DNA of 22,699 bases from Caldithrix sp. (lineage in GTDB: Bacteria > KSB1 > UBA2214 > DYKH01), in contig DYKH01000086.1 of the NCBI GenBank assembly GCA_020722685.1, positions 1 to 22,699 of the forward strand, written 5' to 3'. Both the position numbers and the translations under genes were made by a program. Below are positions 1 to 6,671 of the stretch, one piece after another. The notes beneath the pieces were generated by a model. It saw only the letters and a list, made by a program, of their open reading frames with translations, did not search any database and was not told where the DNA came from. Every line of letters begins with the position of its first letter. Position 1 is the stretch's first letter.

Positions 1-26
1 TTCCTCCCTGCGGTCGGAATGACAGG
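1..26. repeat. Partial intergenic palindromic repeat arm
   Basis: On the minus strand these bases begin TGTCATTCC and end GGAGGAA, so the ends of the arm can fold back on each other. The head TGTCATTCC is shared with the left arm of the palindromic element at 20518-20590. Intergenic repeats with this TGTCATTCC head occur widely in bacterial genomes. The other arm would lie outside the window, so the element cannot be delimited. Confidence 0.4.
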
Positions 27-41
27 CTTTGGTTCAGACGG

Positions 42-237
42 CTAAATTCTTACGATATCTGCAATCTTCATTAGATGCTTCTATAGCCCAAGTTTGAGGG
101 CCTGATTTCCATGTATGGGAAGCGAAATCCGTTCCGGACTGTTTGACATACACATGATGGCTGCCATGTATGCGAGCCAATTGCCACCCCTTCTTCCTCA
201 ATGGGCGTGCAAGGTCCTTTCCCGATACACTTTTCAG
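42..237 (-). pseudogene. hicA: Broken HicA-type mRNA interferase toxin
   Basis: HicA toxins are small ribosome-dependent mRNA endoribonucleases with a dsRBD-like fold. From 237 the minus strand reads KSVSGKDLARPLRKKGW then QLARIHGSHHVYVKQSG, a clear HicA N-terminal half including the catalytic His of the GSHH motif. Three lesions are visible. The expected ATG at 237-235, which would overlap the hicB stop as ATGA, is CTG. One extra base near 132 shifts the frame; the HicA C-terminal half (RISLPIHGNQALKLGL) continues in the next frame. That frame then has a TAG at 83-81 before KHLMKIADIVRI and the natural end at 44-42. Without a correction the first frame runs to a TGA at 36-34 with an unrelated tail. 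hicB just upstream is intact. A CTG start is possible in principle, but it would not rescue the frame. Confidence 0.82.
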
Positions 238-437
238 ACAGCTATCTCCAAGACCTTGTCATGTTCTGAAAACTCAAACTTGGATACATCCACCAACATG
301 CACGCCTCAACCGCTTCATATAAATTGCCGAGAAGCTCTTCTGAACTGTCGCCTTGGGTTACACATCCGGGTATTGAAGGTACTTCGGCCCAATAGCCAC
401 CTTCTTCCGCGCCATGAATGATTACTTTTAACTTCAT
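234..437 (-). CDS. hicB: HicB-family antitoxin
   Basis: A 67-residue protein of the short HicB/UPF0150 type. It has the N-terminal strand MKLKVIIHGAEEGGYWAEVP, then IPGCVTQGDSSEELLGNLYEAVEA, the usual partial RNase-H-like fold of HicB antitoxins that bind and neutralise HicA. The start is supported by AGGAGA a few bases upstream of ATG. The reading frame is complete and undamaged. The TGA stop lies at the former start of hicA, the normal hicB-hicA arrangement, but the toxin is a pseudogene, so this is now an orphan antitoxin. The gene follows lutB on the same strand after 56 bases. It has no evident separate DNA-binding domain, so autoregulation cannot be inferred. Family assignment is firm; present function is not. 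Confidence 0.85.
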   Translation of the reverse strand: MKLKVIIHGAEEGGYWAEVPSIPGCVTQGDSSEELLGNLYEAVEACMLVDVSKFEFSEHDKVLEIAV

Positions 438-493
438 CGTCTCTCCTGGGTCTATTAATTCAGATCGCCTTTCACCCAGCGCATTGTGCAGCT

Positions 494-1891
494 TTAGTTT
501 CCTTTGTCCAGCTCTCTTAATCTGTTTCGAAAGCCCTTGCCATCGAATCTAGCCAGGGAGCGCTCTTTGGTGTATCCCGGGGCCGGGAAAGCCATGTTCT
601 TCGGCAGCAGCTTTTGCAACTTGCCGGGAAACCAGGTGGCCATCCGATACAACATGGGATGTTTGGCCAAAAATGCCCAGCCGGCAATAGCCAACTTTTC
701 GACTTTCATAGAATAGCCTGCTTCCACCACGCGATTGCGCAGCTTGAGTAGGTGATGCGGAATGTTGATGCGCACCGGACAAATCTCGTAACAAGCGCCG
801 CACAAGCTCGAAGTGAACGGCGCGTAACGCCCTTCGGCTTCGCCGAGATATTGAGGAATCAAAGTGATGCCAATAGGGCCCATATACACCCAGCCGTAGG
901 CATGGCCGCCGACTTGTTGGTAAATGGGGCAAACGTTTAAACATGCTCCACAGCGAATACAAAACAGAGTTTCGCGCAATTGCGGGTCGGCAAGGATTGT
1001 CGATCGACCATTGTCAAGCAACAGAATGTGAACTTCTTCCGGGCCTTCTCCGTACTTGTTTCTTGAAGGTCCACCGGTGAAATTGACGTAGCAGGAGGCC
1101 TTTTGTCCGGTGGCACTGGGTGCGAGGAGCTTGAGGAAATAGGCTAAGGAAGCCATATTGGGAACCAATTTTTCAATACCCATGACCGCGAGGTGTATGC
1201 GCGGTAGACTAACGGTTAGATGTGCATTGGCTTCGTTTTCTATTACACAGAAGGAACCAGAATCAGCTATGGCAAAATTGACGCCGGAGATGCCCATATC
1301 CGCTTTGAGAAACTTGCTTCTTAACAAAGCGCGAGCGATCTTCAATAGCTCGGTCGGGTCTTCGGTATATGGCGCGCCTAACTTTTCATGAAAGAGCTTC
1401 CCAATGTCCTTCCGCGTCAAATGCAGAGCTGGGGCGGTCAGGTGCGATGGGATTTGATCCATAAGCTGCACGATATATTCGCCAAGATCCGTTTCCAGCG
1501 TCTCGATGCCGTGCTTGATGAGAAAATGATTCAAATGAATTTCTTCGGTCGTCAGGGACTTGGATTTGACGATGGTCCTGACATTCTTGTCTTGCACCAG
1601 CTTGAGAATGATTTGCCGCGCTTCCTCTGCATCTGCAGCCCAATGCACCTGAATGCCGTTTTTGACGCAGTTGGCTTCAAATTCCTCCAGATAGCGATCG
1701 AGATGTTCGATCACGTCGCGCTTGATGGAATGTGCTTTATAGCGCAATGCCTCCCAATAAGGGATGTGGCTCACCTTGTCCGCGCGTTTGGCCAAGGCCG
1801 TCTGAGTCGCCTTGTCTACTGCTTCCTTTAGCCGCTCATCTTTGAGAGCGGCACGAATATATTCTTTAGTTTTTATCGCCGCCAATTCCAT
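494..1891 (-). CDS. lutB: LutB-type lactate oxidation iron-sulfur protein
   Basis: A 465-residue LutB/YkgF homologue, part of the cytosolic LutABC complex that oxidises L-lactate to pyruvate. The N-terminal two thirds is a LUD domain, with VKSKSLTTEEIHLN (about 108-121) and IADSGSFCVIENEAN (208-222). A ferredoxin-like segment follows with C311-x2-C314-x2-C317-x3-C321-P, then C364-x2-C367-x3-C371-P, able to bind 4Fe-4S clusters. Length and domain order match the family. The start 28 bases after the lutA stop shows only a weak GAAG ribosome site, which suggests coupling to lutA. A lutC subunit does not follow; the next gene is hicB. Related proteins can act on other 2-hydroxyacids, so the substrate is inferred. 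Confidence 0.88.
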   Translation of the reverse strand: MELAAIKTKEYIRAALKDERLKEAVDKATQTALAKRADKVSHIPYWEALRYKAHSIKRDVIEHLDRYLEEFEANCVKNGIQVHWAADAEEARQIILKLVQDKNVRTIVKSKSLTTEEIHLNHFLIKHGIETLETDLGEYIVQLMDQIPSHLTAPALHLTRKDIGKLFHEKLGAPYTEDPTELLKIARALLRSKFLKADMGISGVNFAIADSGSFCVIENEANAHLTVSLPRIHLAVMGIEKLVPNMASLAYFLKLLAPSATGQKASCYVNFTGGPSRNKYGEGPEEVHILLLDNGRSTILADPQLRETLFCIRCGACLNVCPIYQQVGGHAYGWVYMGPIGITLIPQYLGEAEGRYAPFTSSLCGACYEICPVRINIPHHLLKLRNRVVEAGYSMKVEKLAIAGWAFLAKHPMLYRMATWFPGKLQKLLPKNMAFPAPGYTKERSLARFDGKGFRNRLRELDKGN

Positions 1892-1918
1892 AGGTTTTCT
1901 TCGTTCTATCGTCGCAAT

Positions 1919-2644
1919 CTAAAGTGAGAGGCTTTGTGCCAGCAAGTCGGCAATATGCAGTGATTTTGCTTTCATTTCGTGTTTGCGCAGATAGCCCTCG
2001 ATGTTCATCAAGCAACTCGAATCGGCGCCGACTACAAATTCGGCTCCGCTTTCCTCGATGTATCGGCATTTGCGCGCCACCATGGCGATGGAAAGATCGG
2101 AGAACTTGTAGGAAAAGGTCCCGCCAAAGCCGCAACAGGTATCGGGTTTTTCCATTTCCACAAATTCTATTCCTTTGATGCCGCGAATAAGCTGGCGAGG
2201 CTGCTCGCGAATACCCAGCTCACGCAGCAGGTGGCAGGAATCGTGATAAGTGACCTTGTGAGCAAATTGTCCGCCCATGCCATCGACCTTGGCCACGTCG
2301 ACCAGGAATTCGGTGAATTCAAAGATGCGACGGCTGAGGTCCTCAAGATCAGGCTTTAGGTCGTCGCGGATGTCCAGCTCGTGGTAAAACTTGCGCACCA
2401 TGGCCGTGCACGATCCCGAAGGCGCCACCACGTATTCTTTGCCGCGAAACAGCTTGATGAAGCGTTCTGCCACCGGCACGATTTCTTTGCGATAGCCGGA
2501 ATTGAAGGCCGGCTGGCCGCAGCAGGTCTGATTCTCGACGTAATCGATTTCTGCGCCAATGTGCCTCAGCACCTTGACCATCGAAATAGCGGATTCCGGA
2601 AAAAGGTGTTCGGAAAGACAGGGGATAAAGAGGGATACTTTCAT
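1919..2644 (-). CDS. lutA: LutA-type CCG-domain subunit of lactate oxidation
   Basis: A 241-residue LutA/YkgE homologue with the two cysteine-rich CCG domains of this family. The first is NQTCCGQPAFNSG around residues 39-50; the second is PDTCCGFGGTFS around 168-178. SGSC at 76-79 and YHDSCH at 133-138 are the other conserved cysteines. Such domains hold iron-sulfur clusters and are shared with heterodisulfide reductase subunits and glycolate oxidase GlcF. The gene precedes lutB with a 27-base gap. It ends in TAG, which lies in the same frame as the lutB ATG, so readthrough would give a fusion; nothing suggests this happens. Length is normal. It is preceded on the same strand by the MNT/HEPN remnant. 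Confidence 0.88.
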   Translation of the reverse strand: MKVSLFIPCLSEHLFPESAISMVKVLRHIGAEIDYVENQTCCGQPAFNSGYRKEIVPVAERFIKLFRGKEYVVAPSGSCTAMVRKFYHELDIRDDLKPDLEDLSRRIFEFTEFLVDVAKVDGMGGQFAHKVTYHDSCHLLRELGIREQPRQLIRGIKGIEFVEMEKPDTCCGFGGTFSYKFSDLSIAMVARKCRYIEESGAEFVVGADSSCLMNIEGYLRKHEMKAKSLHIADLLAQSLSL

Positions 2645-2690
2645 GCGTGTTTTGTCCGATCAACAGTTATTTTGAAAACTTGCTGAACTA

Positions 2691-3143
2691 TTAATCCAAT
2701 TTTTGGTGCTCATTCTTCTTGTTATTGACTTTGCTGATGTCCTTGTCTCTAGGAGAAATTAGCTGATCAACCCACTGTCTCAATTGCTTGAGCAAGGCAG
2801 ACATCCTATCAAAATCAATTCGTTCTTCCTCATGCTCATATTCATAGAGGTCGTAACGATAATCGACAGCAAAGGGTGTCAAAAACCTAAGCTCATCCAA
2901 GTCTTGAGGCGGTTTCATGCCGTGTTCACGACATAAGTCTAACAGGTCGGCCAGCCGGTGTGTCAATGGGAATTCTATCATCTGAGTGGATAAAGCAGCC
3001 TTTAGCATTTTCTCCGCAGCCTGCTAGGCATGAAAACCAAATATTTCTTCAGCTATGTCTGGCGATGATCGCCAGTTTTCGAATGCGGCCAAATCCTGCT
3101 TGGCCTTCCGCAGAAATTTTTTGGCCAACTCAGGATTTCGCAT
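2691..3143 (-). pseudogene. HEPN-domain toxin interrupted by an amber codon
   Basis: Translation from the ATG at 3143-3141 gives MRNPELAKKFLRKAKQDL, then EEIFGFHA, a TAG at 3026-3024, then QAAEKMLKAALSTQMIEFPL and THRLADLLDLC to a normal C-terminus, about 150 residues in all. In HEPN proteins of the COG2250 type the motif reads FHAQQAAEKALKA, so the stop replaces a conserved Gln and fits a single CAG to TAG change. The rest of the frame is open, implying a recent event. The ATG overlaps the end of the MNT gene by 14 bases, the usual MNT-HEPN layout. HEPN partners act as RNases restrained by the nucleotidyltransferase. Restart at the internal ATG 3008 would delete the first helices. Confidence 0.83.
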
Positions 3144-3447
3144 AGCATAATCGCCCTTGAGTTTTCGCCTTATGGTACACCGTCCCGCCTACATCGGCCC
3201 ATTCATTGAAAGAGGATTCACTGGCCACCAATATGTCCACAGGAATTCGCATTGGTCGGATGGCATCATGTAATCTTACCATCTCTTTGCGCCGGCCCTT
3301 TAGCTCTTTTTCGATTACCAAAAAGTCCAGGTCGGAAGTTTCACGAGCGTCACCGCGCGCATAAGAGCCAAACAGATAGATTCGGACCGGATCTGCTGCA
3401 TCGACAAGTAACCGAACTGCTTTTTGTATGGTTTCTTCGGAAATCAT
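3130..3447 (-). CDS. MNT-type minimal nucleotidyltransferase antitoxin
   Basis: A 105-residue minimal nucleotidyltransferase. The signature GSYARGDARETSDLD (residues 27-41) carries the GS motif and two metal-binding Asp (39 and 41). The third acidic residue is in PVDILV at 71. In MNT-HEPN modules this protein neutralises the HEPN RNase, in studied cases by adding AMP groups to it. The start is uncertain: a GTG at 3486 would add 13 residues. The ATG at 3447 begins the conserved fold (MISEETIQKAV) and is preferred, though neither site has a good ribosome-binding sequence. The frame is intact, while the overlapping HEPN gene is interrupted, so this is an antitoxin without a whole toxin. Confidence 0.82.
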   Translation of the reverse strand: MISEETIQKAVRLLVDAADPVRIYLFGSYARGDARETSDLDFLVIEKELKGRRKEMVRLHDAIRPMRIPVDILVASESSFNEWADVGGTVYHKAKTQGRLCYAKS

Positions 3448-3609
3448 GATAGTAGCGACTGTAGATATCCTGGGTCCTTTTTTCACAGCTTAACATCTTT
3501 TACAATTGCCACAGAATAGGCCCGGAACTGCTGCACGGGAATGCAAATACTGCGACGGGCAGCAAAAGCTAATTCGATCGAGTCATTCAAGAACGCTTAA
3601 CCAGAAGAG

Positions 3610-3978
3610 CTAAGAACGAATTCGGGCTCGCCTTTCATCAACAATCCACAGGCGCTTATCCAAGCGTTTCTGAGTAAGCATTGGTAGCAATCGTTTCACC
3701 AATTGCAGCACAGATAGCTTATCTTGGTGCTTCAATCGAAACACAATGAGTCCAGAATAATCGGCTAGAGGATAAGTTCGTATATCGGCAAAATCAGTGT
3801 CTAAAGTCAACAGTGCGCGGTTTTCCTTTTGACAAACCGACGCTAATTCCGCATCTGCGCTCCATGGCAAGGTCTTCTCAAAAATGGTGGTCACATCATG
3901 GCCGAATTGCCTTAATATTTCGGATGCTTCGTTTGGCAAATTCTCATCAGTCTTGAATTTCACTGCATTGGCTCTCAT
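3610..3978 (-). CDS. DUF5615 PIN-like protein, probable toxin
   Basis: A 122-residue protein of the DUF5615 PIN-like family. The acidic residues of a PIN nuclease core are visible: FKTDENLP with D11 at the first strand, and LLTLDTDFADI (57-67) with D60, D62 and D65. The second helix region SADAELASVCQKENRAL is also typical. Length matches the family and no lesion is seen. The ATG overlaps the stop of the DUF433 gene as ATGA, so translation is coupled. DUF433-DUF5615 pairs are widespread and are predicted toxin-antitoxin modules; RNase activity is inferred. This is the only toxin-type gene in the run that is still open. 123 bases without a gene separate it from MNT. Confidence 0.78.
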   Translation of the reverse strand: MRANAVKFKTDENLPNEASEILRQFGHDVTTIFEKTLPWSADAELASVCQKENRALLTLDTDFADIRTYPLADYSGLIVFRLKHQDKLSVLQLVKRLLPMLTQKRLDKRLWIVDERRARIRS

Positions 3979-4205
3979 GCTGGCACTTCCACGACCGACT
4001 CGTGTGTCGGCTCAGCGGCGTAGGCGATGCAGGCCTGTACTGCGTCAAACCCGATTGACGAATAGCTGCGTACAATCTCCTCCGCGCTTAGACCGGCTGC
4101 AAAATTATCAAGAATGACCGATACCAATACTCGAGTTCCTGCAATACGTGCTTTTCCATGGCAGACTTTGGGATCGACCGTGATGAAATCTTGCCATTTA
4201 ACCAT
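3975..4205 (-). CDS. DUF433 antitoxin-like protein
   Basis: A 76-residue DUF433 protein. The family core is clear: ITVDPKVCHGKARIAGTRV (residues 8-26), then LDNFAAGLSAEEIVRSY, a helix-turn-helix-like segment. These small proteins are usually encoded just before a DUF5615 PIN-like protein, as here, and are thought to be the DNA-binding antitoxin. GGGAG lies about ten bases upstream of ATG. The TGA overlaps the next ATG by the ATGA arrangement. The gene follows the frameshifted vapC on the same strand after 32 bases. Both members of the pair are intact. Confidence 0.8.
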   Translation of the reverse strand: MVKWQDFITVDPKVCHGKARIAGTRVLVSVILDNFAAGLSAEEIVRSYSSIGFDAVQACIAYAAEPTHESVVEVPA

Positions 4206-4237
4206 TTTCCAACAATCTCCCTAAAAAGCTATTTGGC

Positions 4238-4656
4238 CTACGTGTCAAGGGCACGAGGCTCATGCAATTTGATCGGCAGACAAGTCGCAAAAAGGGTAAA
4301 ATCCTTATCTGATGTCAAAATGGGCATATCACGCTTCACAGAGACAGCGCAAATCAAAAAATCCGTGTTAGAGCCTTAACTCCTTTTCCTCGTGCAATGT
4401 TGAAATATTCGGCGGCACGCTCATAGTCGGGAGTTTCAAGCCTAAGGTCCGGGAACGCAGATAGATGATTTCGCAGAGATTCAAATTGAGTGAGAGAACG
4501 GATTCCTGATAAAATCTCTTGGCGAATAGGGCCAATCATTTGCACTCGAGCCTCTTGTATCAAGCGTTCAAGCTCGTGGATAAAAGGATTCTCCCTATTG
4601 CTTGCATCTCTACGTAATGCCAAGGACCAAACACAAGTGTCGACCAAGACTTTCAT
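4238..4656 (-). pseudogene. vapC: VapC-type PIN RNase toxin with a one-base deletion
   Basis: The first frame from ATG 4656 gives MKVLVDTCVWSLALRR with catalytic D6 and GPIRQEIL with E47, then NIARGKGVKALTRIF and a TGA at 4356-4354, only 100 residues. The missing third of the PIN domain is present in another frame: NTDFLICAVSVKRDMPILTS, then DKDF and LPIKLHEPRALDT, ending at TAG 4240-4238. Adding one G at AAGGC near 4375 yields VKGSNTDFLICAV, the exact family motif, and a 139-residue protein. So a single deletion in a G run explains the break. The truncated product lacks the later active-site acids and should be inactive. The ATG overlaps the vapB stop (ATGA). Sequencing error is the main alternative. 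Confidence 0.87.
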
Positions 4657-4853
4657 GCCCGATTTCGCTGCTCTTTATAATCATAGTCGGAGTCATATTC
4701 GATGGTGCCGAATAAATCAAGTATCTGAGCTTGTCGGCGCCGTTGTATATATTCCTGTAGGGCCGCAACAATGACTGCGCTTTTAGTCTTTTGTTTGCCT
4801 AATGCTTTCGCCTCATCAATGAGTGTCTTATCTATCTCAAGATTAATGGTCAT
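4653..4853 (-). CDS. vapB: VapB-type ribbon-helix-helix antitoxin
   Basis: A 66-residue antitoxin. MTINLEIDKTLIDEAKALG followed by KTKSAVIVAALQEYIQRRR is the VapB type of ribbon-helix-helix domain that binds its own operator DNA. The acidic and aromatic C-terminal tail (ILDLFGTIEYDSDYDY) would wrap the VapC PIN domain. GGAGG lies seven bases before ATG. The stop overlaps the vapC ATG. The frame is intact although its toxin is frameshifted. It follows icd on the same strand after 33 bases, so it may be transcribed from the metabolic operon as well as from its own promoter. Confidence 0.85.
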   Translation of the reverse strand: MTINLEIDKTLIDEAKALGKQKTKSAVIVAALQEYIQRRRQAQILDLFGTIEYDSDYDYKEQRNRA

Positions 4854-4886
4854 AATTGACCTCCATATTTACAAACTCTGCTGCTA

Positions 4887-6086
4887 TTATCTTATAACGT
4901 ACTCTTCCCATTTGTCCTTCAAGTTCGCGTCTTTCAGCATCTCCAACAAATAGTCACAGAATTCCCGCCCCGTCGCACCATCGCTGCGGCCGGTGATCAC
5001 CTTCTTCTTCTCATATTGGCCGCAGATGTCTAACGCCATCTCCAATTTTTCTGCTTTGTCGATAAAGCCGATGTGCCGCACCATCATCGCGGCGGCGCGG
5101 ATGAGGCTGGAGGGATCCGCATATTGCCCGCGCCCTTCGGAGATCATGCGCGGCGCGGAGCCGTGGATGGCCTCAAACATGGCGTAGCGCTTACCGATGT
5201 TGGCGCTTCCGGCCGTGCCAACCCCGCCTTGAAACTCTGCCGCTTCATCCGTAAGAATGTCACCGTACAGATTGGGAAGCACCATGACGCGGAATTGGGT
5301 TCGTCTCTTGGGATCCACTAATTTAGCCGTCATAATGTCAATGTACCAGCCTTCCCATTTCACCTCGGGATATTCCTTGCCAATCCGCTCCGCCGTTTCG
5401 AGGAACAGACCGTCGGTGGTCTTGATCACATTGGCCTTGGTGACCACCGTGACTTTGTTGATACCGTTCTTATGCGCATAATCAAAAGCCATGCGGATAA
5501 TGCGTTCGCTTCCTTGCTTGGTGACGGCGGTAAAATCGAAGGCCAAATCCTCGGTCACCTGAATGCCCTTGCTGCCGAGGATGTAGGCTCCTTCGGTGTT
5601 CTCACGGAAGAAAATCCAGTCGATTCCGTCTTTGGGCACTTTGACCGGACGGACGTTGGCAAACAAATCCAGTTCCCGGCGCATGGCTACGTTGGCGCTC
5701 TCGATGTTGGGATACGGCCCGCCTTTTTCCGGGGTGGTCGTCGGCGCCTTGAGGATGACGTGGCAGGCTTTCAGCTCGGCCAGAACCTCGTCCGGGATCG
5801 CCTTCATGTGCTTGACACGATTTTCGATGGTCAGTCCTTCAATGGTGCGGAATTGGACTTTTCCCGACTTAATTTCCTCCGCCAGTAGGTACTCCAGCAA
5901 TCGTTGTGTTTCTTGGCAAATAATGGGGCCGATGCCGTCCCCCCAACATACGCCGATAATAATCGGTTTGAGCTTGGAAAAGTCAAGCCAATCTTCGGCT
6001 CGCTTCATTTTCTCGACTCGTTCTAACTGTTCCGCGATCAGTTTGGCAAAATGTTCTTTGGCTTTTTCATGCAATTGTGCGTTCAT
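4887..6086 (-). CDS. icd: Isocitrate dehydrogenase
   Basis: A 399-residue member of the isocitrate/isopropylmalate dehydrogenase family, converting isocitrate to 2-oxoglutarate and CO2. The substrate loop reads IESANVAMRRELDLFANVRP: S130, N132, R136 and R146 match the isocitrate-binding Ser, Asn and two Arg of bacterial IDH, and R161 (FFRENTEG) matches a further Arg. Metal Asp residues are D250, D276 and D280 in YIDIM and NLYGDILTDEAAE. At the cofactor site HGSAPRM replaces both the NADP-type KY and the NAD-type DI, so cofactor choice cannot be read. AAGGAG seven bases upstream fixes the ATG at 6086 over a GTG two codons earlier. It is the last metabolic gene of the cluster, with a probable citrate synthase three genes upstream. 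Confidence 0.86.
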   Translation of the reverse strand: MNAQLHEKAKEHFAKLIAEQLERVEKMKRAEDWLDFSKLKPIIIGVCWGDGIGPIICQETQRLLEYLLAEEIKSGKVQFRTIEGLTIENRVKHMKAIPDEVLAELKACHVILKAPTTTPEKGGPYPNIESANVAMRRELDLFANVRPVKVPKDGIDWIFFRENTEGAYILGSKGIQVTEDLAFDFTAVTKQGSERIIRMAFDYAHKNGINKVTVVTKANVIKTTDGLFLETAERIGKEYPEVKWEGWYIDIMTAKLVDPKRRTQFRVMVLPNLYGDILTDEAAEFQGGVGTAGSANIGKRYAMFEAIHGSAPRMISEGRGQYADPSSLIRAAAMMVRHIGFIDKAEKLEMALDICGQYEKKKVITGRSDGATGREFCDYLLEMLKDANLKDKWEEYVIR

Positions 6087-6152
6087 TGTCACTCCTTAGT
6101 AATCTGTGGTGGACAGCAAGAGAATCCGTCAATTCAATTTCATCTTTGCAGG

Positions 6153-6671
6153 TCAATAAATTTCCAAATGGTTGGCAGAGTCGGTCAGGCCTTTTGCATC
6201 TTGCCGGTAAGCGAGAAATTTTTGGCGCAAATCATCCAACTCCTTTTGGGTTTCCATTGCTTCCTTGAGATAAGTTCTGGCTAAGTGATCTTTCGCCTTC
6301 CCGAATACGCGGTTGCAGATGGCGAGCATGTCAATGAGTGGAGGCTCAATGGGAACAAACTTGGTTAATATGTGCCATAGCTCTTCCTCGAAAACCGTGA
6401 CGGCATTTTGCACCTCATCCAAAGAATAGCCTTCATTAGATCGCCTACCGGCAATCTTTTCAATGTAATCAAGGAAAGTGGAATAGTCAGCATCTTCCAC
6501 GCCTCGAAGGAGAGCATGCAACATCGCTTCTTCGCGCTCTTGATGCCTCTCAAAGTCGATGGCTTCATAGTGGGAGCGTTCCAGCTTTTGCAGCCTGTTG
6601 CAGACGTTTTTGATAAGCTCCGCTTTGTGTTTGCTAATTGTCGCGATCAGGTTTTTTCTTGGATCGAACAT
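6153..6671 (-). CDS. Stand-alone RsbRD-type sensor domain protein
   Basis: A 172-residue all-helical protein resembling the RsbRD N-terminal domain, the globin-like sensor module of RsbR-type stressosome proteins and some histidine kinases. The segment RRSNEGYSLDEVQNAVTVFE followed by EELWHIL is the most diagnostic. There is no STAS, kinase or output domain; the protein ends about 30 residues after the domain with a charged helix. The start at 6671 is chosen because GGGGAG lies just upstream; a TTG at 6683 is the other option. The gene overlaps the end of the preceding 655-aa gene by 38 bases, so translation is probably coupled. icd follows 66 bases downstream. Its partner and ligand are unknown. 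Confidence 0.6.
   Translation of the reverse strand: MFDPRKNLIATISKHKAELIKNVCNRLQKLERSHYEAIDFERHQEREEAMLHALLRGVEDADYSTFLDYIEKIAGRRSNEGYSLDEVQNAVTVFEEELWHILTKFVPIEPPLIDMLAICNRVFGKAKDHLARTYLKEAMETQKELDDLRQKFLAYRQDAKGLTDSANHLEIY

Noticed and set aside
1889..1921. lutA-lutB fusion by readthrough of the in-frame TAG
   Set aside because: Both proteins have normal separate lengths and ends; in-frame spacing arises by chance one time in three.
2691..3143. TAG reassigned as an amino acid, since both the HEPN and hicA breaks involve in-frame TAG at places where Gln or Leu is expected
   Set aside because: lutA, yebC, ruvC and cysS end in TAG at normal family lengths, so TAG is a working stop codon.
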